33,170 nucleotides of DNA from Acidobacteriota bacterium (GTDB lineage: Bacteria > Acidobacteriota > Terriglobia > Acidiferrales > UBA7541): contig PLJR01000080.1 of NCBI GenBank assembly GCA_003140295.1, positions 1,255-34,424 of the forward strand, in the 5' to 3' direction. Below, piece after piece: positions 9,737 through 18,974 of the stretch. The notes under the pieces were generated by a model. The model was given only the letters and a program-made list of their open reading frames with translations, was not told where the DNA came from and made no database searches. The first letter of the stretch is position 1, and every line of letters begins with the position of its first letter. The translations under genes were made by a program, and so were the position numbers.

Positions 9737-10489
9737 TTGACCACGAACGATTCCAGGCGAGACCAGAGACTGGCATTGACGGTTCATTTGCTTAACAAAG
9801 TGGCCGCGATGGTGCTTTTCGTGGTCATGATGACGGCCGGTTCCATCCTCATCCCGCAGGTTGCTGCACAGGGCCCGCGAAACGTCGACGACATCCTCAA
9901 ACAGGTAGACCGCGAGGCCAAGGAATTTCAAAGCCTCACTGCGGATATTGAGCGCACCAAAGTCACTGTAGTGGTCGACGATCATTCCACCGAATCCGGC
10001 CAGATAGAAGTTCGCCGCGACGACAAGATGCGCATCGATCTCACCGCACCCGTCTCGCGTACGATTTTGCGCGACGGCGATCACCTTTACATTTACACTC
10101 CGAAAATTCAACGCGTCGAAGAATATGACTTGAGCAAGCATCGCGCACTCGTGGACCAGTTCCTGCTCCTCGGATTCGGAACTTCCGGAGACAGCCTTAA
10201 AGCCAGTTACTTGATAACTCTGCAGGGAGAGCAGACGCTAGGCACGCAAAAAGTTGTGCGTTTGGAGCTCACCCCGAAATCCCCCGACGTGCGCAGCGAG
10301 ATTTCGAAAATTGATCTTTGGCTCGACGAGGCTACCTGGCTGCCGGCACAACAGCAGTTTTTCGAGACGGGATCAGGCGACTACTTTATTATCCGCTATA
10401 CGAACGTCAGCCGAAACGTTCGCCTGCCCGATTCGCAATTCAAGCCCCGCTGGCCAGGCGGAGTGACCAAAGTGCGGCCTCAGAGTTAG
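9737..10489 (+). CDS. outer membrane lipoprotein carrier protein LolA-like
   Basis: Signal sequence; FQSLTADIERTKVTV..., GQIEVRRDDKMRIDLTAP..., LYIYTPKIQRVEEYDL; TTG start with gggagg upstream. Confidence 0.82.
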   Translation: MTTNDSRRDQRLALTVHLLNKVAAMVLFVVMMTAGSILIPQVAAQGPRNVDDILKQVDREAKEFQSLTADIERTKVTVVVDDHSTESGQIEVRRDDKMRIDLTAPVSRTILRDGDHLYIYTPKIQRVEEYDLSKHRALVDQFLLLGFGTSGDSLKASYLITLQGEQTLGTQKVVRLELTPKSPDVRSEISKIDLWLDEATWLPAQQQFFETGSGDYFIIRYTNVSRNVRLPDSQFKPRWPGGVTKVRPQS

Positions 10490-10495
10490 CGCGCG

Positions 10496-10523
10496 GCAGT
10501 CGCCCGATACGCTATTCGACTGC
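10496..10523. terminator. candidate bidirectional hairpin between convergent lolA-like and ada
   Basis: GCAGTCG-14nt-CGACTGC, perfect 7-bp stem overlapping the ada stop. Confidence 0.3.
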
Positions 10524-11717
10524 TATTCCTCTCCGCGAGTTGCCGGGCCGCCTGTTCGTTCGCTCAACATTCCGTTTCTCCGCCTCGATCAGCTCACGCT
10601 TGCGTCCAATTCCCCAGCGGTAGCCGGCAAGCCCCCCGTTTTCGCGCACCACGCGATGGCAGGGGATCAGAACACACACAGGATTAGTGGCGCACGCGCG
10701 AGCGACAGCGCGCGTGGCCGTGGGCTGGCCGATACTACGCGCCACCTCGCTGTAGGAACGCGTAGCGCCGTATGGGATGCGCTGAAGCTCTTCCCATACC
10801 CGGCGCTGGAATGCCGTAGCCTGAACGTCGACGGTCAAATTGAGCTGCGAACCTCGTCCGGCGAGGTGGCGCACCACGGACTGCACCCAGCGAGAGAGCG
10901 CCGCCGGTTGGCGCTTGATCTCTGCGAATGGATATTCCCGCTTTAGAGCGGCCATAAGCGGCACATCGGAGTCGCCGAAGTAAATTGCGGAAATGCCGCG
11001 CGCGGTGCCGGCCAGTAGCAGGCGACCGAACGCGGTTTTAGCAATCGTGTACCCTATCTCCATCCCTTTCCCTCCACGGCGATATGTTGCCGGAGTCATG
11101 CCCAATTGCCGGTCCGAGTTCTCGTAAAGGCGGCTCGAGGAACCATATCCTGCGTCGTATAATGCGGTAGTCACATCGTTTCCTTTCCGCAATTGCTGTT
11201 TCAGCCGCCGCACGCGAATCGCGTCGGCATAGGCTCGCATGCTGATGCCCGTCATGCGACGGAACATGCGCTGCAACCGGGCGGCGGACATCCCGTTCTC
11301 TTTCCCGAGCGCCGCCGCTGACGGTAGTCCCTCCCTGTTTCCTTCGATCAAACTACAGACGCGCTTGATCAACTCGCTTGCGTCGGTAGACAACTTAGGT
11401 GTGGCTACATCAGGATGGCATCGGCGGCAGGCGCGGAACCCGCGCGCTTCGGCGTCTTCTGGTGTCTCGTAAAATATTACGTGTTTGCGATGGGGTCGAC
11501 GCGCAGGACATGAGGGACGGCAATAGATGCCGGTCGAGCGCACGCCGTACACAAAAACGCCGTCGAACCTCGCGTCGCGTCCAAGCACCGCCTTCCATCG
11601 GCTTGGTGATGAGCGGGTCCTCGACAAGGATGGTGTGCGCGGACCTACAGGAGTGCGGGCAATCGTTTGGTGCATGCCCTGCTGGCTGACATCTAGACCG
11701 TCGAATCTCTCGAGCAT
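10512..11717 (-). CDS. ada: bifunctional Ada regulator / O6-methylguanine-DNA methyltransferase
   Basis: Ada Zn domain (RSTGIYCRPSCPARRPHRKHVIFY...ACRRCHPD), AraC HTH, MGMT active site IPCHRVVRENGGLAGYRWG; start at ATG 11717 or 11675, not 12131. Confidence 0.93.
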   Translation of the reverse strand: MLERFDGLDVSQQGMHQTIARTPVGPRTPSLSRTRSSPSRWKAVLGRDARFDGVFVYGVRSTGIYCRPSCPARRPHRKHVIFYETPEDAEARGFRACRRCHPDVATPKLSTDASELIKRVCSLIEGNREGLPSAAALGKENGMSAARLQRMFRRMTGISMRAYADAIRVRRLKQQLRKGNDVTTALYDAGYGSSSRLYENSDRQLGMTPATYRRGGKGMEIGYTIAKTAFGRLLLAGTARGISAIYFGDSDVPLMAALKREYPFAEIKRQPAALSRWVQSVVRHLAGRGSQLNLTVDVQATAFQRRVWEELQRIPYGATRSYSEVARSIGQPTATRAVARACATNPVCVLIPCHRVVRENGGLAGYRWGIGRKRELIEAEKRNVERTNRRPGNSRRGIAVE

Positions 11718-11799
11718 GTATCCAAGATACGCGCGCGAAGACCCACTTTCTATCCGATTTATGCAGTCAAACTTCAACGCCCGGTCGCCAGACCTTAAT

Positions 11800-11820
11800 A
11801 AAGCGGATAAGTAACGCTTT
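11800..11820. promoter_or_regulatory. candidate Ada-box-like inverted repeat in ada/PilZ intergenic region
   Basis: AAAGCG-gataagtaa-CGCTTT; the AAAGCG half-site resembles the classic ada box AAAGCGCA. Confidence 0.35.
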
Positions 11821-11920
11821 GGTAACAACCGTGATAAGCTGGATTGACGCTCCGCCAGGCGCTGGACATAGTGGCCCCACGATTCAGCAGGCTTATTCGG
11901 CGACTCTGGGGGTTGCACGC

Positions 11921-12421
11921 ATGAGCGGGGATCATATAAAAAGGCACATCGTGAACTCAGGCTATCGTGGACCCGACCCCGCGGATTCCCAAACCAGCGG
12001 CATGTCGGAACATCACGGCCGCAACGCGAGCTACCAGATGCATCCGCAGGGAATTCTGCAGGTGCCCACCCATGCCGTGGGCCGCGCCCAGGAGCGCCGC
12101 GCCTACGCGCGCGCCCGTCTTTCCTTATCATTGAGCGTGCAACGCATTGCCGGCCAGCGCTGTAAACGGGACCCTCTGCGGACCGAAGACATCAGTTCCA
12201 ATGGAGTTTTCTTCCTCTACCCGCAGCGTATTGAGCCTGGCACGCCCATCGAGCTCGAGGTGTTGCTGGTTGATCGAGCTCTTGGCCGCGGATCGGTCCG
12301 CATGCGGGCCGTGGCGCACATCGTACGCGCGGAAACTTCAGAGAACGCTGGTTGGCACGGTCTGGCAGCGACATTTGACGATATCAGCTTCACGCGCGAC
12401 GAGTCCATACCCACACCCTAA
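11921..12421 (+). CDS. PilZ domain protein
   Basis: RRAYARARLSLSLSV (RxxxR) and EDISSNGVFF (DxSxxG) match PilZ c-di-GMP motifs; start ATG 11921. Confidence 0.82.
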   Translation: MSGDHIKRHIVNSGYRGPDPADSQTSGMSEHHGRNASYQMHPQGILQVPTHAVGRAQERRAYARARLSLSLSVQRIAGQRCKRDPLRTEDISSNGVFFLYPQRIEPGTPIELEVLLVDRALGRGSVRMRAVAHIVRAETSENAGWHGLAATFDDISFTRDESIPTP

Positions 12422-12586
12422 AACTCAAAAAGCTAGTCTCAAGCCCGCTGCTCATATCGGCCGAGCCAGCATCTGTTTGGCTTTTCTGCCGAAAATTTCT
12501 GGTATCAACTTCTTTGAACGGTGCGCTTCCCTTGCCCCGAGGAAGCGGCAAGGCCTACACAAATCATCTGATACCATGGCCCGGCC

Positions 12587-13234
12587 ATGCTTACTCGTGT
12601 TCCCCTGCGCGGCGTGATCTTCGATTGGGACGGAACTCTGCTCGATTCCTACCACGCCGATAGCTCCGCATATTTGCAGATGTTCGGCGCGCTTGGCATT
12701 CCCTGGGGGTTGGCGGAGCTCGCGCAGCACTATTCTCCCGACTGGCATAATGTTTATCGTGCGGCTAAGGTGCCCCCGGAACGGTGGGGAGAGGCCGACA
12801 AACTTTGGCGCCACTTCTATCGCGCGCAGCGGCCCGTTCTTCAACGCGAAGCCCGCAGCGTAGTGCAGCAATTGTCTCGGCGATACCCGCTCGCCTTGGT
12901 GACCAGCGGCAGCAGTGGCCGAGTTCGAGCCCAGCTTCGCGCCTTTGGGTTCGAAGGCCTCTTCGACGTGCGCGTTTTCGGAGACGAAGTACCCAGACGC
13001 AAGCCGGATCCGGCGTCGCTTCGCATCGCATTACGCCGCTTGGGCCTCGATCCGGCCGCTTGTGTTTACGTGGGCGACGCCCCGGAGGATGTGCAAATGG
13101 CGCGACGCGCTGGCGTCCCATCAGTCGCCGTGTTGCGGCATTCGCCGGTCCCGGAGCGACTGCTGGCTGCCCATCCCAACGGACTGATTTCGAGAATCGC
13201 GGAGCTACCCGGCCTATTAAGTCGCGGAAAATGA
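12587..13234 (+). CDS. HAD-superfamily hydrolase (phosphoglycolate phosphatase-like)
   Basis: IFDWDGTLLDS, LVTSGSSGR, KPDPASL, YVGDAPEDVQMA. Confidence 0.92.
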   Translation: MLTRVPLRGVIFDWDGTLLDSYHADSSAYLQMFGALGIPWGLAELAQHYSPDWHNVYRAAKVPPERWGEADKLWRHFYRAQRPVLQREARSVVQQLSRRYPLALVTSGSSGRVRAQLRAFGFEGLFDVRVFGDEVPRRKPDPASLRIALRRLGLDPAACVYVGDAPEDVQMARRAGVPSVAVLRHSPVPERLLAAHPNGLISRIAELPGLLSRGK

Positions 13235-13235
13235 C

Positions 13236-13265
13236 AGCGCCACAAGCATTTCAAAATGTAGCGCT
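13236..13265. terminator. candidate bidirectional hairpin between convergent HAD and hypothetical genes
   Basis: AGCGC(C)ACA...TGT(A)GCGCT at the junction of the two stop codons. Confidence 0.35.
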
Positions 13266-14187
13266 AGGGTTTATTCACCGGCGCGGCAGGCTCGGGTGAA
13301 GTCGAGCGATTAGCAGGCGCGGCAGGAGCCAACGTGTTATTACCGGAAATCGGCTGGTAATCTTCCCAACGGATTGCAAGTCGCACGGGCACGCCACCGT
13401 TTTTGGTGCTTGCCGAGCTGTCCGACCGGGCATAGGCGGGAAGCCAATACTTGTTCGAAACCGGCTGTCGATAGGTTTCGTACATGGTGAACGGCAGCTG
13501 CGGGGGACTAATGTCACCGATCTCCGTAACCCAGCGGCCATAAGTCTTCACGATGGCCAGATCGTGGTTGTCCACCCAAACCAGCCCGCTAAAATACGGG
13601 TGCACGCGATCAAGTTGCTTTGGCGTCACGCGGAAAACATAAGTCGCTAGCTCATCAACGGGCTGGGTTCCTTCATAGGTGATCTCGTATCTCGAAAGTT
13701 GTGATGTCGCCAGCGGAAACGCAGGGATCTGGGCCAGCGATTCGAGCGCGTCCCGTTCCAAACTTAATATCCGCAGCGTCGAGTCTTGTCCGCCGCTGGC
13801 CTTTTGCGACACCGCCCCTTCAGGCCCGGTGACCGTAGTCGTGGTGACTTCCGCCTGGCCGGTGGGCTTGCCGTCGGGCCCCATCTCCTCGACGCGCACA
13901 ATTTTGCGGTACGTGTATCCTGCGCGCGCCTTGGCGAACTCATCCTCTTGCGCCGCGAACCGCCGGATGATTTCTTCACGCGGAATCGGCGGGGCTTTTT
14001 CCGGCAAGGGCGTAGTCGGAATGCGCACCACGTCCGGAGCCTTCGCGGGTGTTTGAGGCCCGGTGGGGCTTTGCGCGGCAAGATTGGGAGCGATGGAAAA
14101 GACGCAGGCCAAGCCCGCGGGAAGGACCAAACGCAAGATGACACGTTGCAGACTCACGGGATATTTAGATGCAGCCGGGCAATCCAT
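13264..14187 (-). CDS. secreted hypothetical protein, possibly LolA/LolB-fold related
   Basis: From ATG 14187: signal peptide RVILRLVLPAGLACVFSIAPNLAAQ; body with TYVFRVTPKQLDRVHPYFSGLVWVDNHDLAIVKTYG; convergent with the HAD gene. Confidence 0.75.
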   Translation of the reverse strand: MDCPAASKYPVSLQRVILRLVLPAGLACVFSIAPNLAAQSPTGPQTPAKAPDVVRIPTTPLPEKAPPIPREEIIRRFAAQEDEFAKARAGYTYRKIVRVEEMGPDGKPTGQAEVTTTTVTGPEGAVSQKASGGQDSTLRILSLERDALESLAQIPAFPLATSQLSRYEITYEGTQPVDELATYVFRVTPKQLDRVHPYFSGLVWVDNHDLAIVKTYGRWVTEIGDISPPQLPFTMYETYRQPVSNKYWLPAYARSDSSASTKNGGVPVRLAIRWEDYQPISGNNTLAPAAPANRSTSPEPAAPVNKP

Positions 14188-14402
14188 GGCTGGTTGCGCC
14201 TCGAAGGATGGCAGAAATTCGCGAGCGCCGCGGCCTTCGGCAATCGGCCCGCACAAAATCGGTGTCTCCAGATCGCTGTCTATTGTATCGCACCCGCGGG
14301 CGGCTCCGGCGCAGGTTATCAAATCGGCGCGCCGGGAAAGGCAAGTGAAGCTCACTCGATTCCGCAGCTTTCAGGCTCCAGGCATGACGACCTCTGTTAA
14401 AA

Positions 14403-14735
14403 TTGCGCGCTCGCGATTTTGGGGCTGCCCTCTTGGATGACGTGTCCGACGACAAGGAAGCCCGGCGCATTCACATTTCGGGCCGGGTGCAAGGCGTGGG
14501 TTACCGCTATTTTGCGCTTGGTGTGGCCGAGCGGTTGGGCATCGCTGGCTACGCCGCAAATCTCAGCGACGGTCGCGTGGAAGTTTATGCGATTGGCACG
14601 CCCGCACAACTTCGGACTCTGCTGGAGGAACTGCGTCGCGGGCCGCTGGGCGCGAGGGTGCAGCAGGTGGTGGAGAGTAAGTCCGACATCATCCCGGCAT
14701 TTACCTCCCAATTTTCGATTGAACATGCGCGCTGA
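14403..14735 (+). CDS. acylphosphatase
   Basis: RRIHISGRVQGVGYRYFALGVAERLGIAGYAANLSDGRVEVYAIG; exact start uncertain. Confidence 0.9.
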   Translation: MRARDFGAALLDDVSDDKEARRIHISGRVQGVGYRYFALGVAERLGIAGYAANLSDGRVEVYAIGTPAQLRTLLEELRRGPLGARVQQVVESKSDIIPAFTSQFSIEHAR

Positions 14736-14790
14736 TTCTGATGCGATTGGCCTCATTAATCGACGGTGGCAGGCGTTTTAGAGAGGACTA

Positions 14791-15312
14791 ATGGAAGATT
14801 TGAAAAAGCTTATTCGTGAAATTCCGGATTATCCAAAACCTGGAATCCTTTTTTACGATCTCACGACACTGCTTAAGGATCGTCATGGGTTTCAAGAGCT
14901 GGTAGACCAGCTCTGCGATCATTACGCCAATCGCCAGGTGGACGTAGTCGTCGGCGTGGAAGCTCGCGGATTCATTTTCGCGCCCGCGTTGGCCTACCGG
15001 CTCGGGGCGGGTTTCGTTCCCGTCCGCAAACCGAAAAAGCTTCCGGCCAAAACTGCCCAAGTTTGCTACCAGCTCGAATATGGAACCGACACCCTCGAAA
15101 TCCATCGCGATGCAATCGAGCCCGGCCAAACGGTGATCATTAGCGACGATTTGCTCGCTACCGGCGGCACTGCGGCGGCGACCGTGAACTTGGTTCAGCA
15201 GCTAGGCGGAATCGTCGTCGGCGTAGCCTTCGCCGTGGAGCTCACATTTTTGCAAGGCCGCGCCAAGCTTCCGGGTCTGGACGTATTCTCGTTAATTCAA
15301 TACGACGTCTAG
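14791..15312 (+). CDS. apt: adenine phosphoribosyltransferase
   Basis: [60 protein letters not shown]. Confidence 0.96.
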   Translation: MEDLKKLIREIPDYPKPGILFYDLTTLLKDRHGFQELVDQLCDHYANRQVDVVVGVEARGFIFAPALAYRLGAGFVPVRKPKKLPAKTAQVCYQLEYGTDTLEIHRDAIEPGQTVIISDDLLATGGTAAATVNLVQQLGGIVVGVAFAVELTFLQGRAKLPGLDVFSLIQYDV

Positions 15313-15342
15313 CATCACAAATGGGAATAAATGCCGTCCCGT

Positions 15343-16200
15343 TCAGGGTTCGCCGCGCAGGCGATCGGGAGCCTGATGATCAGCCGCCTGGCCCAGCTCA
15401 TCGTCGTTTTTCACTTGGTTCGCTGTGGCCAGCCGGCGCGCTTTCCCCTCGCTGGCGGCCCGGCCAATCTTCTCCGCGCGCTGGCGCACGACTTCAAAGA
15501 GCGCGATCCCCGCTGCTACCGAAACGTTAAGCGATCGCATGGGCCCCCGAGTCGGAATCGAAACTAGAAAATCGCAGCGCGATCTTACCAGTTCATGCAA
15601 ACCTTTTCCTTCGCCGCCAAACACCAAGCCCACCGGACCTGTGAGATCCACTCCGGTATGCGGCCGCTCGGAACGCTCATCGAGCCCTACCAGCCAATAG
15701 CCCGATTCTTTTAACTTTTCCATCGTCCGCGAGATATTTGTCACCCGCGCGACCCCGAGATGCGCCACCGCCCCTGCCGATGCGCGCGCCGCAGCTTCGG
15801 TTACGCCGGCAGAGCGCCGCTCGGGAATAATGACGCCACTTGCCCCAGGCGCTAGTGCCGTGCGAATGATGGCTCCCAAATTTTGCGGATCCTCCACGCC
15901 GTCGAGCAGCACCAGCAAACCCGGCGCCACGCTGGAAGCGGACCGGGCCAGCAAATCTTCAAGCGAAGTTGCTCCCCTCGCAGCCACAAGCGCCACCACG
16001 CCTTGATGCTCGCGCGTGCCTGCTGCACGGTCGAGCCGCATGCGATCTTCAAATCGCACCGATACTCCGGCGCTCTTGGCCAGCCGAACGATTTCGTCCA
16101 ATCGGTCGCCGTGGCGTCCGCGGCCGACGATCACCGTCTGCAGCGGCCGGCCCGCCGCAAGTGCCTCGCGCACCGCGTGAATGCCCGTCAGTTTTTCCAT
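15343..16200 (-). CDS. rlmB: 23S rRNA (guanosine(2251)-2'-O)-methyltransferase (SpoU/TrmH family)
   Basis: GIHAVREAL, DGVEDPQNLGAIIRTA, GLVFGGEGKGLHELV, SLNVSVAAGIALFEV. Confidence 0.93.
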   Translation of the reverse strand: MEKLTGIHAVREALAAGRPLQTVIVGRGRHGDRLDEIVRLAKSAGVSVRFEDRMRLDRAAGTREHQGVVALVAARGATSLEDLLARSASSVAPGLLVLLDGVEDPQNLGAIIRTALAPGASGVIIPERRSAGVTEAAARASAGAVAHLGVARVTNISRTMEKLKESGYWLVGLDERSERPHTGVDLTGPVGLVFGGEGKGLHELVRSRCDFLVSIPTRGPMRSLNVSVAAGIALFEVVRQRAEKIGRAASEGKARRLATANQVKNDDELGQAADHQAPDRLRGEP

Positions 16201-16289
16201 TGTTTTATGAAGTTCCGCACGCGCAGCGGACGGAGCCCACTTCGAAAATTCGGACTGTCTTCTTTGTGGATTTTCTTAAGATTGCTTCC

Positions 16290-16763
16290 TTATTCCTCGA
16301 GCGTGGCGATGGCTTGTGCGGCGATGGCCTCGCCGCGACCGACGGCATCGACTCCTTCGTTCGTCTTCGCTTTTAAGTTGATGCGGTCGACTCCGATGCC
16401 CAGCGCGCCGGCGAGTGCCTGCCGCATAGCTGGAAAATGCGGCAGTAGCTTCGGCCGCTCGACAATCACCGTGGCATCAATATGCTCGATGCCGAATCGT
16501 CTAGCCGAAAGCAATGCACTGGCCTGCTCCAGAAACCGCAGGCTATCTGCATCCTTCCATCGCGGATCGCTATCGGGAAAATGCGTGCCGATATCGCCCA
16601 GCCCGGCGGCGCCGAACAACGCATCGCAAATCGCGTGGGCCAGCACGTCGCCATCAGAGTGGCCGGACGGCCCCTTCTCAAATGGCACCTCGACACCGCC
16701 AATGATCAGCTTGCGCCCCGGGACGAGCCGGTGCAGATCGTAACCTATGCCCGACCGGCTCAT
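16290..16763 (-). CDS. ispF: 2-C-methyl-D-erythritol 2,4-cyclodiphosphate synthase
   Basis: GIGYDLHRLVPGRKLIIGGVEVPFEKGPSGHSDGDVLAHAICDALFGA. Confidence 0.96.
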   Translation of the reverse strand: MSRSGIGYDLHRLVPGRKLIIGGVEVPFEKGPSGHSDGDVLAHAICDALFGAAGLGDIGTHFPDSDPRWKDADSLRFLEQASALLSARRFGIEHIDATVIVERPKLLPHFPAMRQALAGALGIGVDRINLKAKTNEGVDAVGRGEAIAAQAIATLEE

Positions 16764-16810
16764 GCTATTTTGTCCCGCGTTTCAGACAAATTCATGACAC
16801 TAAAAAGGTC

Positions 16811-17527
16811 TTACCGGCCCGCGCGTTCCTCGGCCAGGTAGAATTCCGCGAGCGCAAGATCACCCGGCCGGGTTATCTTCAGATTACGTTCCGCTCCCAG
16901 CACAACGTAAACGTCGCGTCCCATCCGTTCTACTAATCCCGCTTCGTCCGAAGCGGTCATGCCGTCCGCGGCGGCTTGCGCAAAAGCCGCACGCAACAAT
17001 GAGGCGTGAAAAGCTTGGGGCGTCTGCGCCAGGACCACCCGCTCGCGGGGAATCGTGGCAGTGATCAGCGCCACGTCACCTGGAAGACTGGCGCGCTTCA
17101 CTTCCTTCACTGTATCCATCGCCGGGATGCCCAGTATCACCGCTCCGCGCACCTCGGCCTCGCTGATAACGCGTTCTGCCTGTTCGCGCGTAACCAGCGG
17201 GCGCACCGCATCGTGCACCAGCACAAGGTCGGTGTTCGCTGGAACTTCCGCGAGCGCGTTTCGCACCGATTCCTGCCGCGTGTCTCCGCCGCGCACGACG
17301 CGTACCGGCCGGTCAAACTGTTCTTCCGCCAGGCGGGTCGCCAGCGACTCGATGTCGTCTCCGCGAGTGGCGATCAGGAACTCGTCGATCGCGGGACACT
17401 GCGCCAGCCTTCGCAGCGTGAAAACAATTACGGGAACCCCGCTCAGCAGTCTGAATTGCTTGGGCGAATCCGCGCCCATGCGCGTTCCAAATCCGGCTGC
17501 GGGCAAGATGGCGACTATGCGAGGCAT
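16811..17527 (-). CDS. ispD: 2-C-methyl-D-erythritol 4-phosphate cytidylyltransferase
   Basis: AILPAAGFGTRMGADSPKQF, VVRGGDTRQESVRNAL, VHDAVRPLV, TPQAFH; start at ATG 17527. Confidence 0.95.
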   Translation of the reverse strand: MPRIVAILPAAGFGTRMGADSPKQFRLLSGVPVIVFTLRRLAQCPAIDEFLIATRGDDIESLATRLAEEQFDRPVRVVRGGDTRQESVRNALAEVPANTDLVLVHDAVRPLVTREQAERVISEAEVRGAVILGIPAMDTVKEVKRASLPGDVALITATIPRERVVLAQTPQAFHASLLRAAFAQAAADGMTASDEAGLVERMGRDVYVVLGAERNLKITRPGDLALAEFYLAEERAGR

Positions 17528-17672
17528 AGTATTTCGCGTGCTTTGCAATTGCCGCATCGGCGGCACAAAGGGTCAAAAGTGTATCACCAAAAGGCTCTGG
17601 AGGGGACGAATGGGGCCGCCGTGACCAATGAAGTGGCCTCTCCGCAACCGGCGGGAACTTGTTGGGCGCGCT

Positions 17673-17725
17673 CAGGTATGCGCCGCATGTATGCGCGCCA
17701 GGCGTGCGCCCTCAGGTATGGGTAG
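17673..17725. repeat. degenerate ~13-bp tandem repeats at the 3' end of the YacL-like gene
   Basis: caggtatgcgccg / catgtatgcgcgc / caggcgtgcgccct / caggtatgggtag; copy boundary at the stop codon. Confidence 0.65.
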
Positions 17726-18974
17726 GATCGGGCATGATCGAGCGCGGCAAATTTTCTACGGACTGGGTGTCTCCTCCGCCAATGCCATTCGTCGCGCCCG
17801 GCACCCGCGCCGCACTCTCGGAGCCGTGGGAGGCTGTATGCCGCGATAAGTCACCCCGCTCGTCATACCGGCCGAAAATCATTTTGCCCGCAGTGGTTTG
17901 GTGGACCGAGGTAACCGCAATGTCCACGGTCTTGTTGATGGCCCGCCGGCCGCCATCCACAACGACCATCGTTCCGTCATCCAGGTAGGCGACCCCCTGG
18001 TTGTATTCCTTACCCTCGCGAAGAATGAAGACGCGCATCGCTTCCCCGGGCAGCACCACCGGCTTTAATGCATTGGCGAGTTGGTTGACGTTAAGCACGT
18101 CGATCCCTTGCAAGGTGGCGACTTTATTTAAGTTGTAATCGTTCGTGACGATTTTGGCATCATACCGCTTGGCCAGCTCGATCAGCTTGAGATCGACCTC
18201 AGGGATCTGCGGAAAATCCTCTTCGGTAAATTCCACCTCCAGGTGCGCCATCTTCTGGATTCGCTGGAGCACTTCCAGGCCCCGCCGCCCGCGCTGCCGC
18301 TTCAGGCTGTCTGCCGAATCGGCGACCAATTGCAGTTCGCGCAGCACAAATTGCGGAATCACTAATAGCCCATCAAGGAAATGGGCCTCGCAAACGTCTG
18401 CGACGCGCCCATCGATGATGACGCTGGTATCAAAAATCTTTGGCTGGCGCCGGCCGCTCTGTTCGCTGCCGAATAGTCCGCCCAGGGCCTGCAGGTTCAA
18501 CATATCGCCCTTATTCGCGCCAATCACCAATCCAATGTAAGTCATCACCAGCAACAGCGACACGCCCAAAAATGAGCGGGAGCCTTCCGGAATCGAGGTG
18601 CGCGCCAGAACCAGGCCCATCAGATAGGCGCCGAGAATTCCCAGGATCGAGCCGACCGCCGCTCCAATCAAGCGCCGCAGGCTGGCGCGTTGCAAGCGCA
18701 TCTCGAATAAAAATACGGCGATCGAAAACAGAAGTCCGACGACACCCGCGGCCCTGGACGTCAACCCGAAAGGATGGAAGTGATACCCGGTGGCGATGCA
18801 CGCAATCGAGAAAATCAATCTGACCGTGAACTGGTCCCACCAGGTGCCAAAACGAACTTGCCGTTGCGGGCTAACTTCTTTCTGCGCCGAAATTTCGGAA
18901 GGCGGCCGCAGCGTCGCCGGTTCTGGCGTGGTGGCGCTCGCCGCCAGTGAAGAGTGGGGATAAGTGCGTGCCAT
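17712..18974 (-). CDS. membrane PIN/TRAM domain protein (YacL-like)
   Basis: N-terminal TM segments, PIN domain KIFDTSVIIDGRVADVCEAHFLDG...IVTNDYNLNKVATLQGIDVLNVNQLANALKPVVLPGE, TRAM-like GVAYLDDGTMVVVDGGR. Confidence 0.92.
   Translation of the reverse strand: MARTYPHSSLAASATTPEPATLRPPSEISAQKEVSPQRQVRFGTWWDQFTVRLIFSIACIATGYHFHPFGLTSRAAGVVGLLFSIAVFLFEMRLQRASLRRLIGAAVGSILGILGAYLMGLVLARTSIPEGSRSFLGVSLLLVMTYIGLVIGANKGDMLNLQALGGLFGSEQSGRRQPKIFDTSVIIDGRVADVCEAHFLDGLLVIPQFVLRELQLVADSADSLKRQRGRRGLEVLQRIQKMAHLEVEFTEEDFPQIPEVDLKLIELAKRYDAKIVTNDYNLNKVATLQGIDVLNVNQLANALKPVVLPGEAMRVFILREGKEYNQGVAYLDDGTMVVVDGGRRAINKTVDIAVTSVHQTTAGKMIFGRYDERGDLSRHTASHGSESAARVPGATNGIGGGDTQSVENLPRSIMPDPTHT

Noticed and set aside
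11718-12131. N-terminal extension of the ada ORF
   Set aside because: Extends through the divergent promoter region and over the PilZ gene; the Ada domain starts after ATG 11717/11675.
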